A stretch of DNA of 64,000 nt, taken from contig JALCQM010000006.1 of the NCBI GenBank assembly GCA_022651245.1, forward strand, positions 1-64,000, given 5' to 3'. The translations under genes and the position numbers were made by a program. Source of the DNA: Lactobacillus sp. (lineage in GTDB: Bacteria > Bacillota > Bacilli > Lactobacillales > Lactobacillaceae). Positions within the stretch are counted from its first letter, which is position 1. Every line of letters starts with the position of its first letter. The notes beneath the pieces are model-generated. The model did not search any database, was not told the origin of the DNA, and saw nothing but the letters and a program-made list of their open reading frames with translations. Positions 44,501-53,391 of the stretch are shown piece by piece.

Positions 44501-45232
44501 CAAGCCTTTGTCGCTAGGGTCCAGGCTTTGGGCGAGCGCCGCCAACTGGTCAGCGATGTCCGCCAGCGTCGTCTGCAATGGTGGCCAAAGCTGCTGGGAA
44601 AACGTCTCCTTGAAGGTGTCTGGCGCATACGGGGTGGCCAACTGACGCAACCACCCTTGCGGATCGGTCGTCGTATTCGCGAATTGGGTTAGTGCAAACA
44701 CGGTTTCCGCTAACCCGTCATCGTCTTGTCCGCGCGCAAAATTATCGGTCAACGCGACAAAATCTGCGGCTTCATCGCTGGCATACAACGTCTCGCGCAA
44801 ATCGGCCCACACATTCTCAGCCAGCATCGTGCGTTCGACCTCGTCGCTCAAAAGCCGAAACCCAGGGTCCAGATCAATCGCGTAATAATACTGTTGCACC
44901 ACCTGCAAACAAAAGGCGTCGAGCGTCATGATCGGGGCGGCATTGGCGATCGCGACTTGGTTGACCAAATGGCGGCGGACCGGGTCGTGGTGATCTGGTA
45001 GCGCATCGACGGCGGCTTTGAGCTTCTTTTGGATCTTTAGCTTCATTTCGGCCGTCGCCGCGGTGGTGAACGTCACGATCAACAATCGCGACAACTCCCC
45101 GCCAGCGCGCAACTCGGCTAGGATGCGTTCGACTAACACCGTGGTTTTGCCAGAGCCTGCACTCGCCGAGACGAGCACATCGTGGCCACGGTGCTGGATC
45201 GCTTGTTGTTGACTTGGGGTGTAATCAGTCAT
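41582..45232 (-). CDS. addA: ATP-dependent helicase/nuclease subunit A
   Basis: A 1216 aa UvrD-like helicase with a C-terminal RecB-type nuclease, the main motor of AddAB/RexAB double-strand break repair. Walker A SASAGSGKTTVLVERIL near residue 20, motif II IDEYQDINPLQ, helicase motif VI LYVALTRAQQRLF and nuclease motif TLFDYKTDHV. ATG 45232 has AGGAGG upstream and overlaps addB by 8 nt. Confidence 0.95.
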   Translation of the reverse strand: MTDYTPSQQQAIQHRGHDVLVSASAGSGKTTVLVERILAELRAGGELSRLLIVTFTTAATAEMKLKIQKKLKAAVDALPDHHDPVRRHLVNQVAIANAAPIMTLDAFCLQVVQQYYYAIDLDPGFRLLSDEVERTMLAENVWADLRETLYASDEAADFVALTDNFARGQDDDGLAETVFALTQFANTTTDPQGWLRQLATPYAPDTFKETFSQQLWPPLQTTLADIADQLAALAQSLDPSDKGLAAVQTALTTTQQAVLQAAQLAAPDYAAAYTAATAVTWPTWPRTKVADEAKEVKAAAKAQRDALKDRFNTAIGALLQILPTDLDRALQHAYPLMQTLGTVCQEFLLAFAAEKNQRHLQDFGDIAHHALQILHTLDPQTGQPIAVNFQASFDEIMIDEYQDINPLQEALLDVISQAAPGNRFMVGDVKQSIYGFRLADPQLFLAKYRRFGQAASQGERIVLAENFRSSRNVLDFTNFVFSQIMDPAVGDMAYDQNAELKRATFQAPADWAPTTEFLLAVQPEVDPDADDLSQAAMDKATAQAELVIAKIKALVNDPEAVIYDGQDADGQWRSHRISYRDITLLVRSRSQNITLQSAFAKANVPIVVADAQNYFKTTELMTMMSLLRLIDNPRQEIALAAVLRSPLVGMSADALALIRLAAPQASFDDAWFAFLAQPSATPLGQQTYAKARLFADQLTELRAFAREHELVALIWRIYDVFGYLDFVGGLPGGAQRQANLRALAARAAAYENGGFKGLFAFIHFIELMQKQDKDLAMPVTLQPDADAVSLRTIHGSKGLEFPVVFLMAADKQFNLQDLKVRQILTPTLAGIQWVDPQTQERYALPQYQLAKQAKKKQLLAEEMRLLYVALTRAQQRLFIVASAKDEAVLTAESPAAEATHQVLPAHLRESARSYLDWFKLALARHPQVNPQAATVATYGATVAWTATVDPQPQVAPSAPEKAVQPPLDVDLDAWLDWTYPYAAETQTTGFQSVTEIKRAQSEDPDNTELVKSRRQLLGNRYVSDFAKPQFLTTAKTIPATAVGTATHLLLQRLDLHQDPSATIASTLAALVAAGQIDAAVAKRIDQDALLRFFSLPLGRLLRAHPDQVQREVAFSLLLPATQVFASLGKDQRVAHTDDVLVHGIIDGFVTTEAGVTLFDYKTDHVTSESALVARYQTQLQLYAQALGQLQPQPVISRQLVLLETGRVVTIAKGPQE

Positions 45233-48200
45233 GCCGTTCCTCCTGGAGTTTTTGCCTCAGTGTCGCTTGATCTAACGGGGCGACGCGGTGATAGTGGTCA
45301 AAGCCGGTCGCTGGGTCAAAGGTCATGATCGCCTGGTAATCGCTGTTGGCGATCGCAGTGGCTTCTTGGTCGAACTGGATCGGCGCTAAGTCGATGTTCC
45401 CTGCTAAGATCGCCTTAGCCGCCTTGATGATCTCTTTGCGGTTATGGCCTAGATACAAGTCGAGGGCTTCTGGCGAAATCGCTTTGGTCGACGTTTTGGC
45501 GAAGCTCCCGTCTTTTTTGGTGCCGATCTGGACGATCGGACTAGCCCCGCTTTGCGTTGCCAACTGGGCGTCTAAAAGCCCCGCCAACAGCGTCGCTTCC
45601 GTTTCCGAATCGGGCAAGACTAACAAGCCGTACAACTTATACGCTTTGAAGCGTTCGGCGGCCACGTCTTGGTTGGCGGCGTATTTAACTTGTGGTCGGT
45701 GCAGGTGAAAATACACCGCACCGGCTGGGTGGCTGGTACGACCAGCCGCCGTCAAGCCATTTTGCACAGCGTCGATATACGTCAACATTTGCATCGCCAC
45801 GCCATAATAGGCTTCTTCCGGATTGAACTGGCGGGCGCTGGACTTGTAGTCGACGATCAAGAAAAAGTCCTCGCCGTTGACGGCCACGGTATCTAAGCGG
45901 TCGATCTTCCCGCGCACCGTCACTTTCTGCCCGTCACCCAGTGGCAATTCGAGCGGGGCCAGATTTTGGCCGCTGCCGTCAAACGGCAACTCGGTGCGCT
46001 GGGTGCGAAACTGACCGCGTCGCTGTTGATCGTGAATCGCCGTTAACACCGCGATCAACATTTGGCGGGTGCGCGCTTGGACATACTGCATTTGGTGGCT
46101 CGTCGTCAAGATCTCCCACCCGGGTTCCTGCAGCAAGTCCGCCATCACCGTTTGCACCAATGCTGGGAGTTCGGCCTTGTCCAGGTCTGGCAGTGCTCGG
46201 CCTTTGGCTTGCAGCTGGCGGAACACGCGATTCAGCGTCTCGTGATAAAGCGAGCCGCTATCAGCTGGCGTCAAGGCGAATTCTGCCCGTGGTGTCAGAC
46301 GCAAGCCATACTTGAGAAAATACTCATAGGGATTGCGGTAATACGTCTCAAGCCGTGACACCGACACCGCCAAGTGCCGGCCATAGAGCTTTTGGGCCAA
46401 GGTTGGATCCAGTTGCCCCGTGGCGTTACGGTACTGGATACTGCCTGCCAAGCGCGCCGCCAGCCCGGTATGATCGCGGGCTTTGACGGCGGCTAAAACG
46501 GCTTGCCAAGCCGGCCCTAACGCCACTTTTTGATCGACTGCCGCGCGTGCCACCGCCACAAAATCGCTCAATAAACTGCGGGCACTGCCGGCAACCGCGC
46601 TGATCGGCGTAGTCAACGCCACCGGGGCCCAGGACTGCTCAGTTAACCCCAGCGCTTGTTGAAGGCCCGTATAATACGGGGATGGTCGGTTTTCCCGGTC
46701 CCCATACACGGGGTAGCTGATAGTCACGCCATCGCTTGCCGCCATGATGCCGAGGTAGTTGATAAACGGATCGCCTAAACTCGACTGCGGGCCGTTGATC
46801 GGCAACCACGCGGTGTCTGGCAGCTGCGGTTGCAATTTTTCCCGGTCTTCTGCCGACAACAACCCGAGATCCGCAGGCACATCCGGCATCACCAAACTGG
46901 TGGCGCCGATCATGAAGACCTGCTTGAACTGGGGCAGCCGTGTGAGCGCCGTTTCGGACACCACGACTTGGTCTAACGTCGACGGGATCTGAGTGAAGGT
47001 CGCACTGGCAAACCCGGCAGTCAAAAGGTCTTCGAATTGTTGCTGATCAAACGGCTGGTCGCCGAGGATCGCCACATAGTCGTCTAACAGCGCAACAAAC
47101 GTCTCCCACGCCTGCTCCCCAGTTTGACTCGCAGTCAGGTCGCCGGCCGCGATCGCTGCTTGGCGCCTGGCTTCGAGTTGCGCCACGACGCCGACGTCTA
47201 GTAGCCACTGGTACAAGGCACTCGCTGCCTCTCGGCCTGTAGTGGCCTGGTGCCACGCCGCAAACAACGGCGGCACCGTGGTTTGGACAAACTGTCGGAT
47301 CACGTTGAGCTGCTGGCTCTTCTCATCGTCAGCGAGGACCCCGTCGTCTTCTACCCGGCGGCGGAAGTACTGCCAGTCTTGATCCTTGAGCCACCAAGAA
47401 CCACTCATCCCCGTCCGCAGTAAGTGGTTATCGCAAACATCGACGGCATCCCGGAAGTCGGCCACAGCCAGTCCTTGGGGCACCACTAATTCCGTACGCA
47501 ACCAGCGCATCACGTCCGCGTATTGATAATGGCGGCGCTGCAAGGCAAATAAGCTGTCCAACAAGGCCACTAAGGGATGGTGTTGCATCGGCTGTTCCCG
47601 GTCGGTAAACACTGGTAACTGATATTCCGCAAACACCGGTGCGATCAGATCTTGATACGGGTCTAAGTGCCGGGCGAGCACCAAGAAGTCGCGGTAGCGC
47701 GCTCCCGCATGAACGGCTTGGGCGATGCGTTGCGCCACGTGTCGCAGCTCCGTATAGGGATCGGCCGCCTTAGCCACATGGACTTGCGCGGTAACGTCTG
47801 GCACCTGGTTCAGCGGGACCATCGCCGTGTCCGCCTCGAAAAAGGCCTCGGTGGCCCGGATCCCGGCTTGGACTGGACGCGAATTCGCCGTGATCGCCCC
47901 GAGTTCTGAAACCCCTAAGCGCACCGCAGCCAAGTGTAGCCGGTGGTACAGCCGCTTAGCCGGTAAAAACAAGTCTGGTGCTTGTGGGGCCACATCCGCC
48001 GCAGTGTCGGCCGGTAGCGTCAGGCACATGGTGACTTGTTTGGCGGCTTGCATCAACGTCTCGACCAGGTTTTGCTCACTAGCCGACAATTCATTGAAGT
48101 GATTCAAGAAAAAATAAGTATGGCTGAGGTCTTGCGCCGCCAGCTCACTGGTCAATGCGGCCAGCAGGCTTGGCGCCGTCGCAAACGGCCCGATCGCTGC

Positions 48201-48716
48201 TTCGTAGGCTTTCAGCATCACGGTGAGGTCACTGAACTTTGCTCGGTGCCGATCGCCGACGGCTAGCGTCGCGGTAGCTTGCGCTAACGTCGCCGCATCG
48301 ATGCGCCCTTGACTCAATTCACTCAGCTGGTCTGCCAGCTTCGCCACGAACCCCGGAGCATGGGCCTCCCCTTTGAATAATTGCAGCTGCTCGCTATTTT
48401 CCGCCAGCAAGCGCGCCACCAACATACTGTTACTGGCACGGTCTAGGCGGGGCTGCGCATAAATCGGCTGGTCTTTGAGGAAATACCACGCTAGGCGTGA
48501 AAAGGAAAACGTCTGCACCCGACTTTGGGCGACAACCGCCGAGTCGGCAGGACGCAACCCTTGTAGCAAACTGACTTCGGCATCAAACTTGACGTGGTTT
48601 GGGACCAGATAAAAAACTTGGGCTTGCGGATCGGCTTGCAACACCGCTTTGATCTTGGTGATCACCGCTTGCCGGTGGTCGCTGACTGCCGTGCCGAGTA
48701 TGAATTGAATGGCCAT
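45225..48716 (-). CDS. addB: ATP-dependent nuclease subunit B (RexB-like)
   Basis: A 1163 aa partner of AddA. The C-terminal nuclease motif LIVDYKSSARQF is intact. In Bacillus AddB four cysteines bind a Fe-S cluster; here the C-terminal block that should read CxxCxYxxxCxFD is AIANSDYQAIMTFD, so the cluster is lost, as in RexB-type proteins. A Walker A-like GxxGxGKT at the N-terminus is also absent (ILGTAVSDHRQA). ATG 48716 follows AAAGGAGGG. Confidence 0.93.
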   Translation of the reverse strand: MAIQFILGTAVSDHRQAVITKIKAVLQADPQAQVFYLVPNHVKFDAEVSLLQGLRPADSAVVAQSRVQTFSFSRLAWYFLKDQPIYAQPRLDRASNSMLVARLLAENSEQLQLFKGEAHAPGFVAKLADQLSELSQGRIDAATLAQATATLAVGDRHRAKFSDLTVMLKAYEAAIGPFATAPSLLAALTSELAAQDLSHTYFFLNHFNELSASEQNLVETLMQAAKQVTMCLTLPADTAADVAPQAPDLFLPAKRLYHRLHLAAVRLGVSELGAITANSRPVQAGIRATEAFFEADTAMVPLNQVPDVTAQVHVAKAADPYTELRHVAQRIAQAVHAGARYRDFLVLARHLDPYQDLIAPVFAEYQLPVFTDREQPMQHHPLVALLDSLFALQRRHYQYADVMRWLRTELVVPQGLAVADFRDAVDVCDNHLLRTGMSGSWWLKDQDWQYFRRRVEDDGVLADDEKSQQLNVIRQFVQTTVPPLFAAWHQATTGREAASALYQWLLDVGVVAQLEARRQAAIAAGDLTASQTGEQAWETFVALLDDYVAILGDQPFDQQQFEDLLTAGFASATFTQIPSTLDQVVVSETALTRLPQFKQVFMIGATSLVMPDVPADLGLLSAEDREKLQPQLPDTAWLPINGPQSSLGDPFINYLGIMAASDGVTISYPVYGDRENRPSPYYTGLQQALGLTEQSWAPVALTTPISAVAGSARSLLSDFVAVARAAVDQKVALGPAWQAVLAAVKARDHTGLAARLAGSIQYRNATGQLDPTLAQKLYGRHLAVSVSRLETYYRNPYEYFLKYGLRLTPRAEFALTPADSGSLYHETLNRVFRQLQAKGRALPDLDKAELPALVQTVMADLLQEPGWEILTTSHQMQYVQARTRQMLIAVLTAIHDQQRRGQFRTQRTELPFDGSGQNLAPLELPLGDGQKVTVRGKIDRLDTVAVNGEDFFLIVDYKSSARQFNPEEAYYGVAMQMLTYIDAVQNGLTAAGRTSHPAGAVYFHLHRPQVKYAANQDVAAERFKAYKLYGLLVLPDSETEATLLAGLLDAQLATQSGASPIVQIGTKKDGSFAKTSTKAISPEALDLYLGHNRKEIIKAAKAILAGNIDLAPIQFDQEATAIANSDYQAIMTFDPATGFDHYHRVAPLDQATLRQKLQEERHD

Positions 48717-48812
48717 CGAACCCCTCCTTTTAATCGTTTCTTAGTTTAGCACAACCTAGTGCCGCCACGCGCTTTGGGGTATGATTTAAGGGAATGCTTA
48801 AGGAGGGTCAAC

Positions 48813-49763
48813 ATGTTAAACGCCAGTGGTGAAAGTTTCGCCAAAATCATTTTGATCGGAGAACACGCCGTCGTCTACGGGCAACCGGCCATCGCCTTGC
48901 CGGTGAAAACCATCCGCCTAACCGCGACGATCACACCGCGCACCGACGGCCAGCAGCTGATTACCTCGACGTTTTACCGCGGTAGTCTGCAAGCGGCCGC
49001 AACCAGCGCGTTTGCGGGGATCGCCCACTTATTGCGCGCCCTTTTAACGTTTTTCGGGGCGCGCCAGCAAGGCTTCGACCTCAAGATCACCAGCGCCTTA
49101 CCACCAGAACGCGGCATGGGCAGCTCGGCGGCGACCGCGACTGCAGTGGTGCGGGCCATGTATCAAGCTTTTGCAACGCCGCTGGCGCACGCGACCTTGC
49201 TGCGGTGGACGGCGATTTCAGAAAAGTTGCTCCATGGCAACCCTAGTGGTTTAGATGCTGCCACCACCAGTGCCACGCGCCCCCAGTGGTTCGTCCGCAA
49301 CCAGGCGCCACACGCGATCGCCTTTCCCACCAACGGCAGCTTAGTGATCGCCGACACCGGCATTCCTGGTCAAACCAAGGCCGCCGTCGCTGCGGTTGCT
49401 AGCCGGCTACAACAAGCGCCGGCAACTAACCAGCCACGACTCGCCGCGATCGGCCAAGCCGTGCGGCAGGCGGCCCTCGCCTTGGCCGCAGACGACTTGG
49501 TCAAGCTCGGTGCCCAGCTAAACACCGCCCAAACACAGCTGGCAGCCTTAGGCGTCAGCACCCCAGCGCTAGACCGCTTGATCCAAGCCGCACGCACTGC
49601 CGGTGCCTTGGGGGCCAAGCTGACCGGCTCCGGCCTAGGTGGCTGCATGATCGCCTTAGCCACAGACCACACCGCGGCCGAAACGATCGCCCAAGCGCTG
49701 ACGCAAGCCGGGGCGACCGCCGTGTGGCAATACGATTTTGTCCAAAGTGAGGAACAACAATGA
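48813..49763 (+). CDS. mvk: Mevalonate kinase
   Basis: A 316 aa GHMP kinase, first phosphorylation in the mevalonate pathway to isoprenoids. Visible: KIILIGEHAVVYGQPAI (motif 1), ALPPERGMGSSAATATA (ATP loop) and KLTGSGLGGCMIALA (motif 3). ATG 48813 follows AAGGAGGG; the reading frame starts earlier without an SD. It overlaps mvaD by 4 nt. Confidence 0.95.
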   Translation: MLNASGESFAKIILIGEHAVVYGQPAIALPVKTIRLTATITPRTDGQQLITSTFYRGSLQAAATSAFAGIAHLLRALLTFFGARQQGFDLKITSALPPERGMGSSAATATAVVRAMYQAFATPLAHATLLRWTAISEKLLHGNPSGLDAATTSATRPQWFVRNQAPHAIAFPTNGSLVIADTGIPGQTKAAVAAVASRLQQAPATNQPRLAAIGQAVRQAALALAADDLVKLGAQLNTAQTQLAALGVSTPALDRLIQAARTAGALGAKLTGSGLGGCMIALATDHTAAETIAQALTQAGATAVWQYDFVQSEEQQ

Positions 49764-50734
49764 AGACAGTGACCGCTCGCGCCCATACCAATATCGCCTT
49801 GATCAAGTACTGGGGGAAAAAAGATCCCGACTTGATCCTCCCGTATACCAGCAGTGTCAGCTTGACGCTGGCCGACTTTTATACCGATACGACCGTCAGC
49901 TTTGATCCCACGCTTAAAGCAGACCAGTTTCACCTCGATGGGATCGCCAAGCCGGCTGGCAAAGTCAGTCAATTTTTAGATTTGGTCCGCCACCGCGCAG
50001 ACATCCCCACGTACGCACGGATCGAATCCCACAACCATGTGCCCACGGCCGCCGGCTTAGCCAGTTCGGCCGCGGCTTTTGCCGCCTTGGCGCTGGCGGG
50101 TAGCCGGGCTGCTGGCTTGGACCTCTCGCCTAGCGCCTTATCTCGCCTGGCACGGCGCGGCTCCGGGTCGGCTAGCCGGAGCATTTTCGGCGACTTGGCG
50201 ATTTGGCATCGCGGCCATGACGACGCCTCCAGTGTTGCCGAAGCGCTACCACCGACGACCTTGCCCTTGCGCATGCTCGTGGTCATGGTCGACACCAGCC
50301 GCAAGGCGATCGGCTCCCGGGCGCTGATGGCCAATACCGTTGCCACCTCCCCTTACTACCCGGCTTGGGTGACCACGAATGAAAACGCGGTCCAAGCGAT
50401 GGTCGAAGCCCTCGCCGCGAATGATTTTGCGCAAGTCGGCCACTTGACCGAACAAAGTAGCATGCAAATGCACGCGACCATCTTAGCTGCGGATCCGGCC
50501 TTCACTTACTGGCAACCTGAGACGTTGACCGCTTGGGCGATCGTGAAGCAGCTGCGCGCACAAGGCATCCCGGCCTACGCGACGATGGACGCCGGCCCTA
50601 ACGTTAAGATCCTAACGCTGAGTCCTTATGTCGAGCAGATCAAGGCCGCCTTAGCTCCCACTTTTGGCGAGCGGCTTTTGACCACCGGTCCCGGACCGGC
50701 TGCCCGCGTCTTAACGGAGGTCCCCAATGCCTGA
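49760..50734 (+). CDS. mvaD: Diphosphomevalonate decarboxylase
   Basis: A 324 aa GHMP enzyme forming isopentenyl diphosphate. Motifs: NIALIKYWGKKD, VPTAAGLASSAAAFAAL, SGSASRSIFGDLAIW and TMDAGPNVKIL. The stop overlaps the next gene by 8 nt. The phosphomevalonate kinase gene, usually between mvaD and fni in lactobacilli, is not here. Confidence 0.95.
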   Translation: MKTVTARAHTNIALIKYWGKKDPDLILPYTSSVSLTLADFYTDTTVSFDPTLKADQFHLDGIAKPAGKVSQFLDLVRHRADIPTYARIESHNHVPTAAGLASSAAAFAALALAGSRAAGLDLSPSALSRLARRGSGSASRSIFGDLAIWHRGHDDASSVAEALPPTTLPLRMLVVMVDTSRKAIGSRALMANTVATSPYYPAWVTTNENAVQAMVEALAANDFAQVGHLTEQSSMQMHATILAADPAFTYWQPETLTAWAIVKQLRAQGIPAYATMDAGPNVKILTLSPYVEQIKAALAPTFGERLLTTGPGPAARVLTEVPNA

Positions 50735-51770
50735 ATCACAACAATCACACCGCAAAGATGAGCATGTTTTCTTAGCTGAAAAGTACTTCCGCGCCACGGC
50801 CGACGCTGGTTTCGAGCAAGTACGTCTGGTGCACAACCCGCTGCCAGAAACCGCCGTTAGCGACGTTTCCGTCACGCCACACTTGTTTGACTGGCAATGG
50901 CCTTTTTTGATCAATGCCATGACTGGCGGCTCGCAACAAACCGGCGTGCTTAACGCCCAGTTAGGCCGCATTGCCCACGCCTTGCACCTGCCAATCGCCA
51001 GCGGGTCCCAGTCCGTCGCGCTACGCGAACCCGCCTTAGCCAAAACGTTCACGCCTTTGCGTAGCGAAAATCCTGACGGCTTCGTCTTGGCTAACCTCGG
51101 TGCCAGCGCCACTTGGCAACAAGCCCAAGCCGCGGTGGCCATGCTCGACGCCAATGCCTTGGAGCTCCACATCAACGCGATTCAAGAAGCGGTGATGCCT
51201 GAAGGTGACCGCGACTTCCACTGGCTCGACGCGATTGCGGATATCGTCGCGCACAGCCATGTGCCGGTGATCGTCAAGGAAGTCGGCAACGGGATGACCC
51301 ACGAGGCGCTCACGCAACTGACGGCCATCGGCGTGCAATACGTTGATGTCGGCGGGCGTGGCGGCACCAATTTTGCCCAAATCGAAAATGCTCGCCGTAG
51401 CGCGCCCGGCCCTTGGACTGCGCTGGCGGACTTCGGTCAATCGACCGTGGAGTCGCTGCTAGAGGTCCAAGCAAGCCCATTGACCGTGATCGCCACCGGC
51501 GGCGTGCGTTCACCTTTGGACATCGTCAAGGCTCTACGCCTAGGTGCCAGCGCTGTGGGCATCAGCGGGCAAGTATTACATTGGGTGATCCAAGATGGCG
51601 AAGCGGCCGCTCAAGCCCAGCTGGCATCGTGGCAAGCGACCTTACCGGTTTTATTAGCCGCCCTAGGTGCCGCAGATCTCGCCGCGCTCCGCCAATTACC
51701 CGTCGTTTTGGCCCCAGAATTGCGCAATTATGTGGCGCAACGCCAGTTAACCCTGCCGAGCCCCGACTAA
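50727..51770 (+). CDS. fni: Type 2 isopentenyl-diphosphate isomerase
   Basis: A 347 aa FMN- and NADPH-dependent isomerase of IPP and DMAPP. Family pattern: RKDEHVFLAEKY, FLINAMTGGS, ELHINAIQEAVMPEGDRDF, VIVKEVGNGM, VDVGGRGGTNFAQIE and ATGGVRSPLDIVKALRLGA. Closes the mevalonate operon. Confidence 0.94.
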   Translation: MPESQQSHRKDEHVFLAEKYFRATADAGFEQVRLVHNPLPETAVSDVSVTPHLFDWQWPFLINAMTGGSQQTGVLNAQLGRIAHALHLPIASGSQSVALREPALAKTFTPLRSENPDGFVLANLGASATWQQAQAAVAMLDANALELHINAIQEAVMPEGDRDFHWLDAIADIVAHSHVPVIVKEVGNGMTHEALTQLTAIGVQYVDVGGRGGTNFAQIENARRSAPGPWTALADFGQSTVESLLEVQASPLTVIATGGVRSPLDIVKALRLGASAVGISGQVLHWVIQDGEAAAQAQLASWQATLPVLLAALGAADLAALRQLPVVLAPELRNYVAQRQLTLPSPD

Positions 51771-51828
51771 ATAGGCGTGACCCGCAACTTCCTTCATCAG
51801 AGGTTGCGGATCACGCCTATTTTTTTTA
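51769..51828. terminator. Bidirectional terminator
   Basis: AATAGGCGTGA.CCGCAAC pairs with GTTGCGG.TCACGCCTATT, followed by eight T on the + strand, between convergent fni and aspA. Confidence 0.9.
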
Positions 51829-51844
51829 TGGTTTCAATCAAATG

Positions 51845-53227
51845 TCAGTGATTCACGGCTGCCGCTGGGGTCTGGCCGGTCAAGCTGTCCGCGCTGAACA
51901 GGCGTGCGATCGTCGTAGCGGGTAACAAGTCTTGTTCTGCCAATAACGCCGGGACCGACCGCTGTGTCGCCAGCGCCGTTTTGATCAAGCGCATCGTGGG
52001 TTCATACCCCAAATACGGTACCAGCACCGTCGCCGCGATCGCCGAGTGCTCAACTTGGCGCCGGCAAGCCCCGGCATTGACTTGCAAGCCTTTGACGCAC
52101 TTATCCGTTAGCATCACCAGCGCCTCTTGCAACTGCGTCATGCTGGTAAACAAGCTGGCGAAGATCACCGGTTCAAACGCGTTCAACTCCAGCTGACCCG
52201 CCTCTGCCGCTAGCGTGACGGTGAGGTCATTGCCGATCACCGTAAACGCGACTTGGTTGACCGCTTCCGGGATCACCGGGTTGATTTTACCTGGCATGAT
52301 CGAACTACCAGCTTGGCGCGCCGGCAGCCGTAACTCGTTCAACCCTGCCTGCGGGCCGCTCCCTAGTAAACGCAGGTCGTTACAAAACTTGTTCAAGTTG
52401 ACCGCCAGGGCCTTCAGGGCCGCCGAAAACGTCACGAACGCATCGACTGCTTGCGTCGCATCAAACCGGTCTGGCGCCTGACTCAAGGTCAACTGCGCCC
52501 GGTGATTGACGGCATCAACGATGTGCCGCTGGTAATACGGACTGGCGTTGACGCCTGAGCCGATCGCCGTCCCGCCTAAGTTGACGCTTTGTAACGCCGT
52601 GGCCGCTTGGCGCAGCCGCTGCACATCCCGCGCAAACATACTGGCATAGGCGTCAAAGCTGTGGCCCCAGGTCGTGGGAACCGCATCTTGTAGCTGCGTA
52701 CGGCCGACTTTCAAGACGGCTTGGGTGGCCAAGGCCTTTTGCCGCAACGTCTGGCTGAGTTGTGCGACTGCCGCGAGCAATCCCGGCAATAAGGCTAACG
52801 TCGCCATTTTCCCCGCCGTCGGGTAGACGTCGTTGGTCGATTGACTTTGGTTAACGTCATCATTGGGATGCACCGCCACGCCGCTTGAGCGCGTCGCCAA
52901 CTTGGCGATCACCTCGTTGACGTTCATGTTCGTCGAGGTGCCGGCGCCGCCTTGAATCGCCGCCAGCGGAAAGGCCTGGGTATAGTCGCCGCTCAGCAGT
53001 TGCTGGCAGGCATGGTCGATTGCCTGGGCGCGGGCCGGTGGTAACGTCCCCGCTTGTTCGTTGACCGCCGCGGCGGCTTGTTTGATCAAGATCAGCGCCT
53101 TGATCAGCGCCGGGTGGACCTTTTGTTGGCCGATGGGAAAGTTGTCCAAGGCGCGCAACGTGTGCACCCCGTATAAAACATCGTCTGGCACTGCCAGGCG
53201 ACCGACACAGTCTTCTTCATAATGCAT
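51845..53227 (-). CDS. aspA: Aspartate ammonia-lyase
   Basis: A 460 aa member of the fumarase/aspartase superfamily; it should release ammonia and fumarate from aspartate. Distinguishing features: YGVHTLRALDNFPI at the start (aspartases have YG..TLRA.ENF; fumarases WG.QTQRS), GRTQLQDAVPTTWG, and the catalytic loop GSSIMPGKINPVIPEAVNQ. ATG 53227 follows GGAGGA. A promoter and an inverted repeat lie upstream. Confidence 0.88.
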   Translation of the reverse strand: MHYEEDCVGRLAVPDDVLYGVHTLRALDNFPIGQQKVHPALIKALILIKQAAAAVNEQAGTLPPARAQAIDHACQQLLSGDYTQAFPLAAIQGGAGTSTNMNVNEVIAKLATRSSGVAVHPNDDVNQSQSTNDVYPTAGKMATLALLPGLLAAVAQLSQTLRQKALATQAVLKVGRTQLQDAVPTTWGHSFDAYASMFARDVQRLRQAATALQSVNLGGTAIGSGVNASPYYQRHIVDAVNHRAQLTLSQAPDRFDATQAVDAFVTFSAALKALAVNLNKFCNDLRLLGSGPQAGLNELRLPARQAGSSIMPGKINPVIPEAVNQVAFTVIGNDLTVTLAAEAGQLELNAFEPVIFASLFTSMTQLQEALVMLTDKCVKGLQVNAGACRRQVEHSAIAATVLVPYLGYEPTMRLIKTALATQRSVPALLAEQDLLPATTIARLFSADSLTGQTPAAAVNH

Positions 53228-53259
53228 TTGATAATCCTCCAGTCACAGCTGAAAATTAA

Positions 53260-53321
53260 TTAACAAACTCTTTTTAGCTCAAATTGTTAACCAGTATCCC
53301 ACATCCCCCAGCCACTGTCCA
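53260..53321 (-). promoter_or_regulatory. aspA promoter and inverted repeat
   Basis: On the - strand TGGACA (53316-53321), 17 nt, GATACT (53293-53298). Just downstream TTAACAA (53284-53290) and TTGTTAA (53260-53266) form an inverted repeat with 17 nt spacing, possibly an operator. Confidence 0.5.
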
Positions 53322-53351
53322 GTCTCACTTGGCGAAACGGCGCGTCCCATT

Positions 53352-53383
53352 AAAAAAAGGCGAATCGCTTGCCGACTCGCCTT
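53352..53383 (-). terminator. Terminator of the rsmF operon
   Basis: On the - strand AAGGCGAGTCGGC / GC.GATTCGCCTT with seven T. Confidence 0.85.
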
Positions 53384-53391
53384 CACCCAAC

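Noticed and set aside
51845-53227. Fumarase C
   Set aside because: The YG-TLRA-NF start and the GSSIMPGKINPVIPE loop with neighbouring residues fit aspartase better.
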